A DNA stretch of 64,000 nt from Variovorax gracilis (GTDB taxonomy: Bacteria; Pseudomonadota; Gammaproteobacteria; Burkholderiales; Burkholderiaceae_C), in NCBI RefSeq assembly GCF_030317115.1, contig NZ_JASZYF010000013.1, positions 62,001 through 126,000 on the forward strand. Reading direction: 5' to 3'. Made by a program: the position numbers and the translations under genes. The notes under the pieces are model-generated. The model was not told the DNA's origin, made no database searches, and saw only the letters and a list, made by a program, of their open reading frames with translations. Below are positions 45,111 through 53,919 of this stretch, one piece after another (within the stretch, counting starts at the first letter, position 1; every line of letters begins with the position of its first letter).

Positions 45111-46814
45111 CTAGTCGGATCCGGGCCGCCACACCCTCGCCAGCACGCCCAGCTTGGTACGCAGCGTGTGACGCTCGTCCGACAGCGCGTCGATGAAGTC
45201 GGACAGCCGCTTCGACTTGACCATGGTGTAGACCGTGAGCCAGGTCGTGAATGCGAAGGTCAGGCCGAACCAGAGCAGCTTGCGCCACATCGGCGATTCA
45301 GCTTCCGCCAGCAGGTTCATGCCGAGGAAGCCGGTCGTGATGGTGCCGATCAGGCCGAAAAGCGTGACCACCGTGAGCCGTACCACTGTGTTGGCCTGCC
45401 GGCGCAAGCTGTCGGCATCGAGGTACGTGTTCATGTCGGCGATGCGCTCCTTGACTTCGTCGTAGAGCGGGTCGAGGCCAAGGTGCGTGGTGCACAGATG
45501 CGACAGCGCGCGCACCTGTGCCTGTTCGGAGATCTCGTGGAACCAGTAGCGGTGCGTGAAGCGCAGGAAGCCTTCGAAGCTGGCCCGGATCGCACGCTTG
45601 AAGCGCTTGACGCTCGCGACGTCGTGAATGTCGAGGTTGCGCAGCGCCTCGACCAGCCGGTCCGAATACATCAGCAGCGCCGCCTTCTGGAAATGCGCGA
45701 TGAGGAAGAGCAGGAAGTGCTGGTGCCGGAACTGCGCCAGCACGCCGCGGTCGCGGCAGCAGAAGAACTCGGCGTGGGCATCGCCGACCACGATCAGCGC
45801 CCGCCCGTTGCACAGGTAGCGCGTGTTGGGCGCCGCGCCGGCATTGACCCAGAAGCGGTCGTAGCAGTAGCGCTCCTCGAAATCGGCCATGCTGTCCTCG
45901 GCGAAGGGCAGCGGACCGCCGCCGGAGACGACGGGGTCCGCGGCACCGCTGACCAGGGCCAGCCGCACGAAGTCCGTGCGCGACAGGCGGCGAGGGTCGT
46001 CCAGCGCGAGGTAGGCCATCACCGGCATGCGGTAGTACTCGATCTGGCGGAATCGCAGCGCGCCGGCCTCGTCCGAATGGTCGCTCACGAGCGGTCGCAT
46101 CAGCCACGCCCAGTGGGCGGCCAGGCGCGGTGCGCGGTGCTCGGCCACATGCGACATGAAGGCTTCGCGCTGCTGCGCATCGGACCTCGACAACACGCTG
46201 CCGTCGGCCGCGAGCCATTCGACGTTGCTCATGCAGTGCAGAGCCTGCCCCTGCGCATCCCAGCCGCCGGGATAGGCTCGGCCGAAGCGATAGAGGATCT
46301 CCTGCGCCTGCGGCAGGCTCAGGTCGTCGACACCGACTTCGACATTGAGCAGTACCACGTCGACGTCGAAGAAGAAGTACAGGTCGACGTGCACCACCTG
46401 CAGCGTGATCGGCGCGTCGCCGGGCCGCGCCACCACTCGCACCGCCGTGACGTCGTTGCGCCGGAACACGCGCATGGGTGAATCGCTGCCCGAATCCGTG
46501 CCTGCCTGGCGACCCTTGCGGCCGTCGCCGTACAGGAAGCGCTGCACGTAGGGCAGGAAGCTCACGAACTCGTTGTAGTGGCGCTCGTGGAAGCGGTCGC
46601 TGCTGCCGGTGTATTCATCGATCTCCTCGCGCCATGGCGATGCATCGCCGAGGTCGCGCAGCACCTGCCAGGGGCCGCGATGCGCGTGGCGCGGTTGCGC
46701 CGTCGGCATCAGGCGAAGCGGCCACAGCAAGGTCTGGCGCAAGTGGTGCACCGCGGGGGCGGACTCCGTGGCTGCAAGCTGTGCCTTCGCGTCGGACGTG
46801 TCGGTGATCAGCAT
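45111..46814 (-). CDS. CorA-like membrane protein with large N-terminal domain
   Basis: A 567-residue protein whose C-terminus has two transmembrane helices, the first ending in the CorA signature GFLGMNLL and the second LLWFGLTFAFTTWLTVYTMV, with a helical stalk (EVKERIADMNTYLDADSLRR). The N-terminal 400 residues are not the usual CorA funnel; they contain VVHVDLYFFFDVDVVLLNVE and CNGRALIVVGDAHAEFFCCR. It is probably a pentameric divalent-cation channel or a derivative. It ends 9 bases from the convergent patatin gene. Confidence 0.8.
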   Translation of the reverse strand: MLITDTSDAKAQLAATESAPAVHHLRQTLLWPLRLMPTAQPRHAHRGPWQVLRDLGDASPWREEIDEYTGSSDRFHERHYNEFVSFLPYVQRFLYGDGRKGRQAGTDSGSDSPMRVFRRNDVTAVRVVARPGDAPITLQVVHVDLYFFFDVDVVLLNVEVGVDDLSLPQAQEILYRFGRAYPGGWDAQGQALHCMSNVEWLAADGSVLSRSDAQQREAFMSHVAEHRAPRLAAHWAWLMRPLVSDHSDEAGALRFRQIEYYRMPVMAYLALDDPRRLSRTDFVRLALVSGAADPVVSGGGPLPFAEDSMADFEERYCYDRFWVNAGAAPNTRYLCNGRALIVVGDAHAEFFCCRDRGVLAQFRHQHFLLFLIAHFQKAALLMYSDRLVEALRNLDIHDVASVKRFKRAIRASFEGFLRFTHRYWFHEISEQAQVRALSHLCTTHLGLDPLYDEVKERIADMNTYLDADSLRRQANTVVRLTVVTLFGLIGTITTGFLGMNLLAEAESPMWRKLLWFGLTFAFTTWLTVYTMVKSKRLSDFIDALSDERHTLRTKLGVLARVWRPGSD

Positions 46815-46820
46815 CGCTCC

Positions 46821-46826
46821 AGTGTA
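46821..46826 (-). promoter_or_regulatory. -10 element for the CorA-like gene
   Basis: TACACT on the minus strand, 6 bases before the ATG at 46814; TTCCCC lies exactly 17 bases upstream (46849-46844) as a -35, inside the inverted repeat at 46842-46855. Confidence 0.45.
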
Positions 46827-46841
46827 GGCACGCCGGGTGAT

Positions 46842-46855
46842 TAGGGGAATCCCTA
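46842..46855. promoter_or_regulatory. inverted repeat overlapping the CorA-like -35
   Basis: TAGGG and CCCTA arms around GAAT. It sits between the two divergent promoters and covers the -35 of the minus-strand gene, so it is a candidate operator distinct from the PtxS site ten bases away. Confidence 0.4.
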
Positions 46856-46864
46856 GGGTGGTGC

Positions 46865-46886
46865 TGAAACCGGTTTCACATATACT
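46865..46886 (+). promoter_or_regulatory. PtxS operator and -10 of the kgu/ABC operon
   Basis: TGAAACCGGTTTCA (46865-46878) is a perfect 14-bp palindrome, identical to the operator described for PtxS of Pseudomonas. A -10 TATACT follows at 46881-46886, so the operator lies in the -35/-10 spacer and a bound repressor would block RNA polymerase. The transcript would begin near 46893 and cover the ABC genes, kguEKD and ptxS. 2-ketogluconate is the known effector that releases PtxS. Confidence 0.85.
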
Positions 46887-46960
46887 GAATCGCACCGCAA
46901 TGAAGTGCTTCTGCACTGCGGCGCACCACCCCCGAACCCCCACCCGAGTCATCGTCACCC

Positions 46961-47632
46961 GTGAATTACCAATTCCAGTTCGACGCCGTCTTCGCCGCCT
47001 GGCCGCTGTTGCTGAAGGGCACCTGGATCACCATCCAGCTCTCGCTCGTCGCCACGCTGCTGGGGCTGGTGGTGGCCATCTTCTGCGCCTGGGGCAAGAC
47101 CTCTGGGCCGGGCTGGGTGCGCTTCATCGTGAACGCGTACATCGAGGTCATCCGCAACACGCCTTTCCTGGTGCAGTTGTTCTTCTTTTTCTTCGCGCTG
47201 CCGGCCATCGGGCTGCGCTGGTCGCCCTACACGGCGGCGCTCACGGCGATGGTGGTGAATCTCGGCGCCTATGCGGCCGAGATCGTTCGCGCCGGCATCG
47301 AGTCCATCCCCAAGGGCCAGATCGAAGCGGGCAGGGCGCTCAACCTCAAGCCGTGGGGGATCTTCCGCTTCGTGATCATCAAGCCCGCCCTCAAGGCCAT
47401 CTACCCGGCGCTGACGAGCCAGTTCATCCTGCTGATGCTGAGTTCGGCGGTGGTGTCGGTGATCTCGGCCGATGACCTCACCTCGGTCGCGGCCAACCTG
47501 CAGTCGCAGACCTTCCGCAGCTTCGAGATCTACATCGTGGTCGCGTGCATCTACCTGGCGTTGGCGCTGTCCTTCTCGGCGCTGTTCAAGCTGATCTACA
47601 AGCGCACGCTCAACTATCCGGATCGGCGCTGA
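46961..47632 (+). CDS. polar-amino-acid-type ABC transporter permease 1
   Basis: A 223-residue inner-membrane permease of the HisM/GlnP type (PAAT family). It has five predicted helices and the EAA loop AAEIVRAGIESIPKGQIEAG that contacts the ATPase, preceded by IEVIRNTPFLVQLFFFFFAL. The start is GTG at 46961 (MNYQFQFD). It is the first gene after the PtxS operator, which links it to 2-ketogluconate use rather than amino acid uptake. Confidence 0.92.
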   Translation: MNYQFQFDAVFAAWPLLLKGTWITIQLSLVATLLGLVVAIFCAWGKTSGPGWVRFIVNAYIEVIRNTPFLVQLFFFFFALPAIGLRWSPYTAALTAMVVNLGAYAAEIVRAGIESIPKGQIEAGRALNLKPWGIFRFVIIKPALKAIYPALTSQFILLMLSSAVVSVISADDLTSVAANLQSQTFRSFEIYIVVACIYLALALSFSALFKLIYKRTLNYPDRR

Positions 47633-47637
47633 ACACC

Positions 47638-48291
47638 ATGCGTACTTTCGGCTTTCCCGAATTCCTGTTCATCCTCGAAGCGGCCAAGTGGACGCTGGCG
47701 TTGTCGCTCATCGCCTTTGTCGGCGGGGCGATCCTGGGGCTGGTCATTGCGCTGGGTCGCACCTCCGAGAGCAAGGTGGCGCGTGTGCTGTCCACCGGCT
47801 TCATCCAGATCTTCCAGGGCACGCCCCTGCTGCTGCAACTGTTCCTGATCTTCTTCGGCGCACCGGTGCTGGGTTTCGACATCAATCCCTGGATCGCGGC
47901 GGGCGTGGCGCTGGTGCTCAACAGCGCCGCCTTCCTCGGCGAAATCTGGCGCGGCTGCATCGAGGCCATTCCACGCGGCCAGTGGGAAGCGGCTGAGGCG
48001 CTCAATCTCAACTACACCTCGCGCATGCGTGACGTGGTGCTGCCGCAGGCCTTCAAGATCGCGCTGCCGCCGACCGTGGGCTACGTGGTGCAGATCATCA
48101 AGGGCACCTCGCTCGCGGCCATCATCGGGTTCACCGAGATCACGCGCGCCGGGCAGATCATCAACAACGCGACCTTCCAGCCGCTGCATGTCTTCACGAC
48201 GGTGGCCGCGATCTATTTCGTCATCTGCTGGCCGCTGTCGCTGCTGGCCGCGCGCATGGAGCGCAAGAGGGCGCGCGCCCTCGCGAGATGA
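47638..48291 (+). CDS. polar-amino-acid-type ABC transporter permease 2
   Basis: A 217-residue permease homologous to the first, with IQIFQGTPLLLQLFLIFFGA and the EAA loop LGEIWRGCIEAIPRGQWEAA. It starts 5 bases after permease 1, so the two are coupled and form a heterodimeric channel. ATG 47638. Confidence 0.92.
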   Translation: MRTFGFPEFLFILEAAKWTLALSLIAFVGGAILGLVIALGRTSESKVARVLSTGFIQIFQGTPLLLQLFLIFFGAPVLGFDINPWIAAGVALVLNSAAFLGEIWRGCIEAIPRGQWEAAEALNLNYTSRMRDVVLPQAFKIALPPTVGYVVQIIKGTSLAAIIGFTEITRAGQIINNATFQPLHVFTTVAAIYFVICWPLSLLAARMERKRARALAR

Positions 48292-48345
48292 GCGCGTCGC
48301 CGAACCCTTCCTCTGTGTTTCTGTTCTTAATCTAGGAGACTCGAC

Positions 48346-49143
48346 ATGATCCTCTTGACCACCCGTCGCGCTGCGATTGCAGCCCTGGGCCTTGGCGCCG
48401 CGCTGACTGCCTTCGCCCCTTTCGCATCCGCCCAGAGCGTGGCCGACATCAAGAAGAAGGGTGAGATCACCATCGGCATGCTCGTCGACTTCCCGCCCTA
48501 CGGCACGACCAACGCGCAGAACCAGCCGGACGGCTACGACGCCGACGTCGCCAAGCTGCTGGCCAAGGACTGGGGCGTGAAGGCCAATATCGTGCCGGTC
48601 ACGGGCCCGAACCGCATTCCCTTCCTGCTGACCAACAAGGTCGACCTGCTGGTGGCTTCGCTCGCGGTGACGCCGGAGCGCGCCAAGCAGGTGCAGTTCT
48701 CGCAGCCGTATGCGGCCGCGACCATCGTGCTGTATGGCAAGACCGGCGCGCCAATCAAGAGCGCCGCCGACCTGAAGGGCGTGCGCGTGGGCGTGGCCCG
48801 CGCCAGTACGCAGGACGTGGCCGTGACCAAGGCCGCGCCCGAAGGCACCGAGATCCGCCGCTTCGACGACGACGCGTCGGCCATGCAGGCGCTGATGTCG
48901 GGACAGGTCGACGCGATCGGCGCGTCCACCACCGTCGCGGCGCAGATCGCCAAGCGCGTTCCGGCCAATACCTTCGAGAACAAGTTCACGCTGGTACAGC
49001 AGAACATGGGCATCGCAATGCGCCCGGGCCAGGACGACCTGCTCAAGAACGTGAACGAGTTCATCGCCAAGAACACGGCCAATGGCGAGCTCAACAAGCT
49101 CTATCAGAAGTGGCTCCAGACCGACCTGCCCAAGCTGCAGTAA
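48346..49143 (+). CDS. ABC transporter periplasmic substrate-binding protein
   Basis: A 265-residue SBP_bac_3 protein with a signal peptide ending FASAQS, then KKKGEITIGMLVDFPPYGTT, QPDGYDADVAKLLAKDWGVK, VDLLVASLAVTPERAKQVQF, ADLKGVRVGVARASTQD and a C-terminal YQKWL. Family members bind amino acids or other small acids. The amino-acid alpha-carboxylate-binding Arg is present in TPERAKQ, as in many members; specificity for a sugar acid is inferred from the operon. TAGGAG precedes the ATG. Confidence 0.92.
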   Translation: MILLTTRRAAIAALGLGAALTAFAPFASAQSVADIKKKGEITIGMLVDFPPYGTTNAQNQPDGYDADVAKLLAKDWGVKANIVPVTGPNRIPFLLTNKVDLLVASLAVTPERAKQVQFSQPYAAATIVLYGKTGAPIKSAADLKGVRVGVARASTQDVAVTKAAPEGTEIRRFDDDASAMQALMSGQVDAIGASTTVAAQIAKRVPANTFENKFTLVQQNMGIAMRPGQDDLLKNVNEFIAKNTANGELNKLYQKWLQTDLPKLQ

Positions 49144-49169
49144 GCCCATAGGCCTTTCAGGGAGCACAC

Positions 49170-49946
49170 ATGACCGATGCAGTCGCGACTCACGCTGGCG
49201 CCGAGACGATCATCCGGCTCGAGGCGGTGAACAAGTGGTACGGCACCTTCCAGGTGCTGACCGACATCGACCTCTCGGTGCGCACCGGCGAGCGCATTGT
49301 GATCTGCGGGCCGTCGGGCTCAGGCAAGTCGACGCTGATCCGCTGCATCAACCGTCTCGAGACGGTGCAGAAGGGTCGGATCGTGGTCGACGGCATCGAC
49401 CTCACGGCCGGCGGCAAGAACGTCGACGCAGTGCGTGCCGAGGTCGGCATGGTGTTCCAGCAGTTCAACCTGTTCCCGCATCTCACCATCCTGCAGAACT
49501 GCACCCTGGCACCGATGCGCTCACGCGGCATGAGCAAGCCGCAGGCGGAAGAGGTGGCGATGAAGTACCTGACGCGAGTGCGCATCCCGGAACAGGCGCA
49601 CAAGTACCCGAGCCAGCTCTCCGGTGGCCAGCAGCAGCGCGTGGCGATCGCCCGTGCGCTGTGCATGGCGCCGAAGATCATGCTGTTCGACGAGCCGACC
49701 TCGGCACTCGATCCCGAGATGGTCAAGGAAGTGCTCGACACCATGATCGGCCTGGCCGACGACGGGATGACCATGCTGTGCGTTACCCACGAGATGGGCT
49801 TCGCGCGCAGCGTGGCGGACCGCGTGATCTTCATGGCCGACGGCAAGATCGTGGAGCAAGGCCCACCCACGGAATTCTTCGGCAATCCGAAGCACGAGAA
49901 GACGCGCCAGTTCCTCGGCCAGATCCTCAGTTCGCATCATGGCTGA
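49170..49946 (+). CDS. ABC transporter ATP-binding protein (PAAT type)
   Basis: A 258-residue ATPase. Walker [14 protein letters not shown] (about residue 47), Q-loop [13 protein letters not shown], signature [15 protein letters not shown] (about 150), Walker [15 protein letters not shown] and switch His in [14 protein letters not shown] precedes the ATG. It drives the two permeases; kguE follows after 114 bases. Confidence 0.95.
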   Translation: MTDAVATHAGAETIIRLEAVNKWYGTFQVLTDIDLSVRTGERIVICGPSGSGKSTLIRCINRLETVQKGRIVVDGIDLTAGGKNVDAVRAEVGMVFQQFNLFPHLTILQNCTLAPMRSRGMSKPQAEEVAMKYLTRVRIPEQAHKYPSQLSGGQQQRVAIARALCMAPKIMLFDEPTSALDPEMVKEVLDTMIGLADDGMTMLCVTHEMGFARSVADRVIFMADGKIVEQGPPTEFFGNPKHEKTRQFLGQILSSHHG

Positions 49947-50060
49947 CTCCCAGCCTCGCCCACTTCGAGTGGCTCTGCACGCCCTTTCGGGGGGCAATAC
50001 AGGCGGCCCGGCCAAGCCGGATCCGCGGTACTTCCCGCAAGCGGGGGCGGAGTTCGCCGT
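49947..50060 (+). other. intercistronic spacer with small hairpins before kguE
   Basis: A 114-base gap in an otherwise tightly packed operon. It contains two short GC hairpins (CCC-TTTCGG-GGG near 49980 and CCCGC-AA-GCGGG near 50035) without T tracts. It could be an RNA processing or stability element that sets the ratio of transporter to enzyme, or a remnant repeat. No gene or promoter was seen. Confidence 0.4.
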
Positions 50061-50807
50061 ATGACGCCGATCCTCATTTCCCTTTCATCGTTCGGCGCCG
50101 CGGAAATCGGGCGCCACGGCCAGTTGTGGTGTTCGCAACTCGCCAGATCTGCCGGCGCGGACAGCGTGGAGGTGCGTGGCGAATTGCTGCGCGATCCGGC
50201 GACTGAACTCCCGGCGCTGGCGGGACTTGCCTCGGTCTACTCCAGCCCCGAAGGTCTTTGGGCCGAAGGCGGCTGGCTCGACAGCGCGGCCCTCGGGCGC
50301 GGCATCGCGGCGGCAACCACGCTGGGCGCGAAGCGGCTCAAGATGTCGATCGGCGCCTTCGGTCCGTCGTCGCACGGATCGCTGTGGGGCCTCAAGGTGC
50401 AGCTCGCCGAAACCCGCATCGAACTCGTGATCGAGAACGACCAGACCGTTTCCGCCGGCACGCTGCCCGCATTGCAGGCCTTCTTCGACGCCGCCGACCG
50501 TGCGGGGCTCGACCTGGGCATGACATTCGACATGGGCAACTGGCACTGGGTCGGTGAATGCCCGTTGCAGGCCGCGCAGGCACTGGGCCGCCGCGTGCGC
50601 TACGTACATTGCAAAGGCGCACAGCGACTGCCGGCCAAGTGGGTGGCGGTGCCGCTCGCCGAATCGGTGGCGCCCTGGCGCGCTGTGCTGCGTGCGCTCC
50701 CGGCCGACGTGCCGCACGCCATCGAATATCCTTTGATCGGCGATGACCTGTTCGCCATCACGCGCGACCAGGTCTCGCACATCCGTTCCTTGCGAGCCAC
50801 GCCATGA
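50061..50807 (+). CDS. kguE: KguE-like sugar-acid epimerase/isomerase
   Basis: A 248-residue TIM-barrel protein (AP-endonuclease 2/xylose isomerase-like) with IELVIENDQT (about residue 128), LDLGMTFDMGNWHWVGE (about 153), VRYVHCKGAQ and HAIEYPLIG, whose Glu/Asp/His would bind metal. In Pseudomonas KguE is encoded with KguK and KguD for 2-ketogluconate use; its exact reaction is unclear. Its stop overlaps the kguK ATG (ATGA). Confidence 0.82.
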   Translation: MTPILISLSSFGAAEIGRHGQLWCSQLARSAGADSVEVRGELLRDPATELPALAGLASVYSSPEGLWAEGGWLDSAALGRGIAAATTLGAKRLKMSIGAFGPSSHGSLWGLKVQLAETRIELVIENDQTVSAGTLPALQAFFDAADRAGLDLGMTFDMGNWHWVGECPLQAAQALGRRVRYVHCKGAQRLPAKWVAVPLAESVAPWRAVLRALPADVPHAIEYPLIGDDLFAITRDQVSHIRSLRATP

Positions 50808-51754
50808 CCCATCCTTCCTTCGATGTCGCGCTGTTCGGCGAAGCCATGTTGCTGCTTGTGGCCGACCAGCCAGGTCCGATAGAGAACGCCACGGCCTTCC
50901 ACAAGCGAACGGCCGGCGCCGAGACCAACGTGGCAATCGGCCTTTCGCGCCTGGGCCTGAAGGTCGGCTGGGCCAGCCGGCTCGGCACCGACTCGATGGG
51001 CCGCGCGCTGCTCGCCGCCATGCAGGGCGAGGGCATCGACTGCTCTCATGTGATCACCGATGCGACGCAGCGCACCGGCTTCCAGTTCAAGGGCCGCGTG
51101 ACGGACGGCAGCGATCCGCCGGTGGAATACCACCGAAAAGGGTCGGCTGCAAGCCAGATGGGCCCGGCCGACATCGATGAAGCCTGGCTGCGCTCCGCAC
51201 GGCACCTGCACGCGACCGGCGTGTTCGCAGCCATCTCCAGCACCAGCCTGCAGGCGGCGACAAAGTCCATGGACGTGATGCGCCAGGCAGGCCGCACGAT
51301 TTCCTTCGACCCCAATCTTCGGCCTACGCTATGGTCCTCGCCCGAGGTGATGCGCAACACCATCAACGATCTCGCGGCCCGCGCGGACTGGGTGCTGCCG
51401 GGCATGGAAGAAGGCCTGTTCCTGACCGGCGAGAGCACGCCGGAAGGTGTGGCGCATTTCTACCGGCAGCGCGGCGCCAGGCTGGTGGTCGTGAAGCTCG
51501 GCGCCGAGGGCGCCTACTACGACAGCGACGTGGCAGGCACGGGACGGGTCGAAGGCTTCCCGGTCAAGGAGATCGTCGACACCGTGGGTGCCGGCGATGG
51601 CTTCGCGGCGGGCGTGGTGAGCGCGCTGCTCGAAGGCAGGACGGTGCCTGAAGCTGTCCGGCGCGGCGCCTGGATCGGCGCGCGCGCCGTGCAGGTGCTC
51701 GGCGATACGGAAGGCCTGCCCACGCGGGCGCAACTCGAAGAGGCCCGGCTATGA
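50804..51754 (+). CDS. kguK: 2-ketogluconate kinase KguK (PfkB family)
   Basis: A 316-residue ribokinase-fold sugar kinase beginning FDVALFGEAMLLL, with AGAETNVAIGLSRLGLKVGW (PfkB signature 1 region) and the catalytic DTVGAGDGFAAGVVSALL (about 259-276, Asp general base). It phosphorylates 2-keto-3-deoxy- or 2-ketogluconate; the operon argues for 2-ketogluconate to its 6-phosphate. It overlaps both kguE and kguD by four bases. Confidence 0.87.
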   Translation: MTHPSFDVALFGEAMLLLVADQPGPIENATAFHKRTAGAETNVAIGLSRLGLKVGWASRLGTDSMGRALLAAMQGEGIDCSHVITDATQRTGFQFKGRVTDGSDPPVEYHRKGSAASQMGPADIDEAWLRSARHLHATGVFAAISSTSLQAATKSMDVMRQAGRTISFDPNLRPTLWSSPEVMRNTINDLAARADWVLPGMEEGLFLTGESTPEGVAHFYRQRGARLVVVKLGAEGAYYDSDVAGTGRVEGFPVKEIVDTVGAGDGFAAGVVSALLEGRTVPEAVRRGAWIGARAVQVLGDTEGLPTRAQLEEARL

Positions 51755-52737
51755 CGCGCAAGAACATCCTCGTTTTCCGGGAGCTGCCGGATGACCAGCT
51801 GGCGCGCTTGCGCGTGGCACACGAAGTCACCGTCGCAAATCCGCGCGCGGCGGCGCAACGCGCGGCCTTCGACGCGGCGTTGCCGACGTCCCACGGCTTG
51901 ATCGGCTCGAGTTTTCCCATCGACGATGCATTGCTCGCGTGCGCGCCGCAGCTCGAAGTGGTTTCCAGCGTATCGGTCGGCGTCGACAACTACGCGCTGG
52001 CAGCGCTCCATGCGCGCGGCATCATGCTGTGCCACACGCCCGGCGTGCTCGACGAGACAGTGGCGGACACCGTCTTCGCACTGCTCATGGCGACCAGCCG
52101 CCGCGTGGTCGAACTGTCGAACCTGGTGCGCGAGGGTCGGTGGACCCAGAACGTCGGCGAGGACCTGTTCGGCTTCGACGTGCACGGCAAGACGGTCGGC
52201 CTCCTGGGCTTCGGCCGCATCGGCCAGGCGATCGCGCGACGTGCCGCGCTCGGCTTCGGCATGCCGGTGCTCTATCACGCGCGACGCGCGGTCGATCTCG
52301 CCACGCAGGCGCCGGAATTGCAGGGCCTTGCAATGCACACGCCGCTCGATGAACTGCTCGCGCGTTCCGACATCGTCGTCGCGATGCTGCCGCTGTCGGA
52401 CAGCACGCGCGGGATGATCGACGCGAAGGTGTTCGGCGCGATGAAGCCGGGCGCCATCTTCATCAATGGCGGCCGTGGGGCCACTGTGCAGGAAGATGCG
52501 TTGCTCGCAGCGCTCGACCAGGGCACGCTGCGCGCGGCGGGTCTCGACGTCTTTGCGACCGAGCCGCTTCCCATGGCGTCGCCGCTGCGCACGCATCCGC
52601 GCGTGACGCCGCTGCCGCACATCGGTTCGGCCACGCACGAGACGCGCCATGCAATGGCCGAGCTCGCGACCACCAATCTGCTGCGCGCATTGGCCGGCGA
52701 GAAGCCCCTGGCCGTCTTCGACATGGCCTCCGCTTGA
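51751..52737 (+). CDS. kguD: 2-ketogluconate-6-phosphate reductase KguD (2-hydroxyacid dehydrogenase)
   Basis: A 328-residue D-isomer 2-hydroxyacid dehydrogenase. The Rossmann motif is VGLLGFGRIGQAIARRAA (about residue 149); catalytic Arg/Glu/His lie in INGGRGATVQEDAL, GLDVFATEPLP and LPHIGSATHETR. KguD reduces 2-keto-6-phosphogluconate to 6-phosphogluconate, which enters Entner-Doudoroff and pentose-phosphate routes. GhrB-like glyoxylate/hydroxypyruvate reduction is an alternative, but the gene neighbourhood favours KguD. Confidence 0.85.
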   Translation: MTRKNILVFRELPDDQLARLRVAHEVTVANPRAAAQRAAFDAALPTSHGLIGSSFPIDDALLACAPQLEVVSSVSVGVDNYALAALHARGIMLCHTPGVLDETVADTVFALLMATSRRVVELSNLVREGRWTQNVGEDLFGFDVHGKTVGLLGFGRIGQAIARRAALGFGMPVLYHARRAVDLATQAPELQGLAMHTPLDELLARSDIVVAMLPLSDSTRGMIDAKVFGAMKPGAIFINGGRGATVQEDALLAALDQGTLRAAGLDVFATEPLPMASPLRTHPRVTPLPHIGSATHETRHAMAELATTNLLRALAGEKPLAVFDMASA

Positions 52738-52751
52738 ACGTCAGGGCTCCC

Positions 52752-53777
52752 ATGCAGCGGCAGGGTCGCGCAACCATCGCGGACGTGGCCAAGGCGGCCG
52801 GCGTGTCGAAGGCCACGGTCTCGCGATTCCTCAACCACCGCGAACGCCTGCTGAGCCCCGACATCGCAGCCCGCGTGGAAGCCGCGGTGGCCGAACTGGC
52901 CTACACGCCGAGTCCCATGGCGCAGGCGTTGAGCCACGGCCGCTCGCGCCTGATCGGCCTGATCGTGGCCGACATCACCAACCCCTATTCGGTCGCCGTA
53001 CTTCGCGGCGCCGAGAAGGCCTGCCAGGATGCCGGCTACCTGGTCATGCTGTTCAACCTCGGCAACGACATCGACCGCGAGCGCGAGGCCATCGACGCGC
53101 TCGCCGGCTACCAGGTCGACGGCTTCATCCTCAACACGCTGGGACGTGGTGCAGGCCTTGTCGATGCCGACGCCTTGCACGGCAAGCCGGCCGTGCTGGT
53201 GGACCGCAGGCACGCCGGCATGCACACCGACTTCGTCTCGCTGGACAACGTGGCCGCGATGAAGATGGCCTGCGGGCATCTCGTCGAAGGCGGTTATCGA
53301 GAACTGCTCTACATCACCGAGCCGCTGAAGGGCGTGAGCTCGCGGCGCGAACGCGCGGCGGCCTTCGGCGCGTGCATGGCCGCGCACGAGCCGCGCGTGG
53401 CGGGCGAGGTTTTCGAATGCACGGGGGACGATGGCGATGCCCTCGAGGCCGCATTGGGTGCCTTGCGCAAGCGTGCCAGGCGCGGCCGCCGCGTCGCCGT
53501 CCTGGCGGGCAATGCGGTGGTCACGCTGCGCGTGGCCGCGGCCATGGCGCGGATGGGGCTGGGCTTTGGTACGGATGTCGGCTTCGTCGGCTTCGACGAT
53601 GCCGAATGGGCCCCGTTGATCGGTCCCGGACTGAGCGCCGTCGCGCAGCCGACCGACGCCATCGGGCGCGCCGCGGCCACCTGCCTCATCGAGCGCCTGC
53701 GCGGCCTCGAAGGACCTGCGCGGCAGTTGTTGCTGCCGGGCGAACTGGTGGTTCGCGGATCGTCGGCTGGGGCTTGA
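52752..53777 (+). CDS. ptxS: LacI family repressor PtxS
   Basis: About 341 residues: N-terminal LacI helix-turn-helix (ATIADVAKAAGVSKATVSRF, then LNHRERLLSP), hinge LAYTPSPMAQALSHGRSRLI, and a periplasmic-binding-protein-like effector domain (GLIVADITNPYSVAVLRGAE, GFVGFDDAEWAPLIGP). It is the last gene of the operon whose promoter carries the PtxS-type palindrome, implying autoregulation through the whole transcript. ATG 52752 has AGGG upstream; TTG 52734, overlapping the kguD stop, is the alternative. Confidence 0.88.
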   Translation: MQRQGRATIADVAKAAGVSKATVSRFLNHRERLLSPDIAARVEAAVAELAYTPSPMAQALSHGRSRLIGLIVADITNPYSVAVLRGAEKACQDAGYLVMLFNLGNDIDREREAIDALAGYQVDGFILNTLGRGAGLVDADALHGKPAVLVDRRHAGMHTDFVSLDNVAAMKMACGHLVEGGYRELLYITEPLKGVSSRRERAAAFGACMAAHEPRVAGEVFECTGDDGDALEAALGALRKRARRGRRVAVLAGNAVVTLRVAAAMARMGLGFGTDVGFVGFDDAEWAPLIGPGLSAVAQPTDAIGRAAATCLIERLRGLEGPARQLLLPGELVVRGSSAGA

Positions 53778-53919
53778 TCGGTCCGCAACGGCCTGATCGC
53801 CTCTCCCTCATTGGGCGGATGCGCTTCAGCACGGATGGCGCGCACACTCTCTCTGCCCTGCAGACTTCTGTTTCGTGACGAGCACGCCCCGCATGAGGCG
53901 GCTTGCGAGGAGCATCGAC

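Noticed and set aside
46961-49946. The ABC transporter as a plain amino acid importer unrelated to kgu genes
   Set aside because: The PtxS-type operator immediately upstream, the same strand, and the absence of another promoter before kguE argue for one operon, though substrate is not proven.
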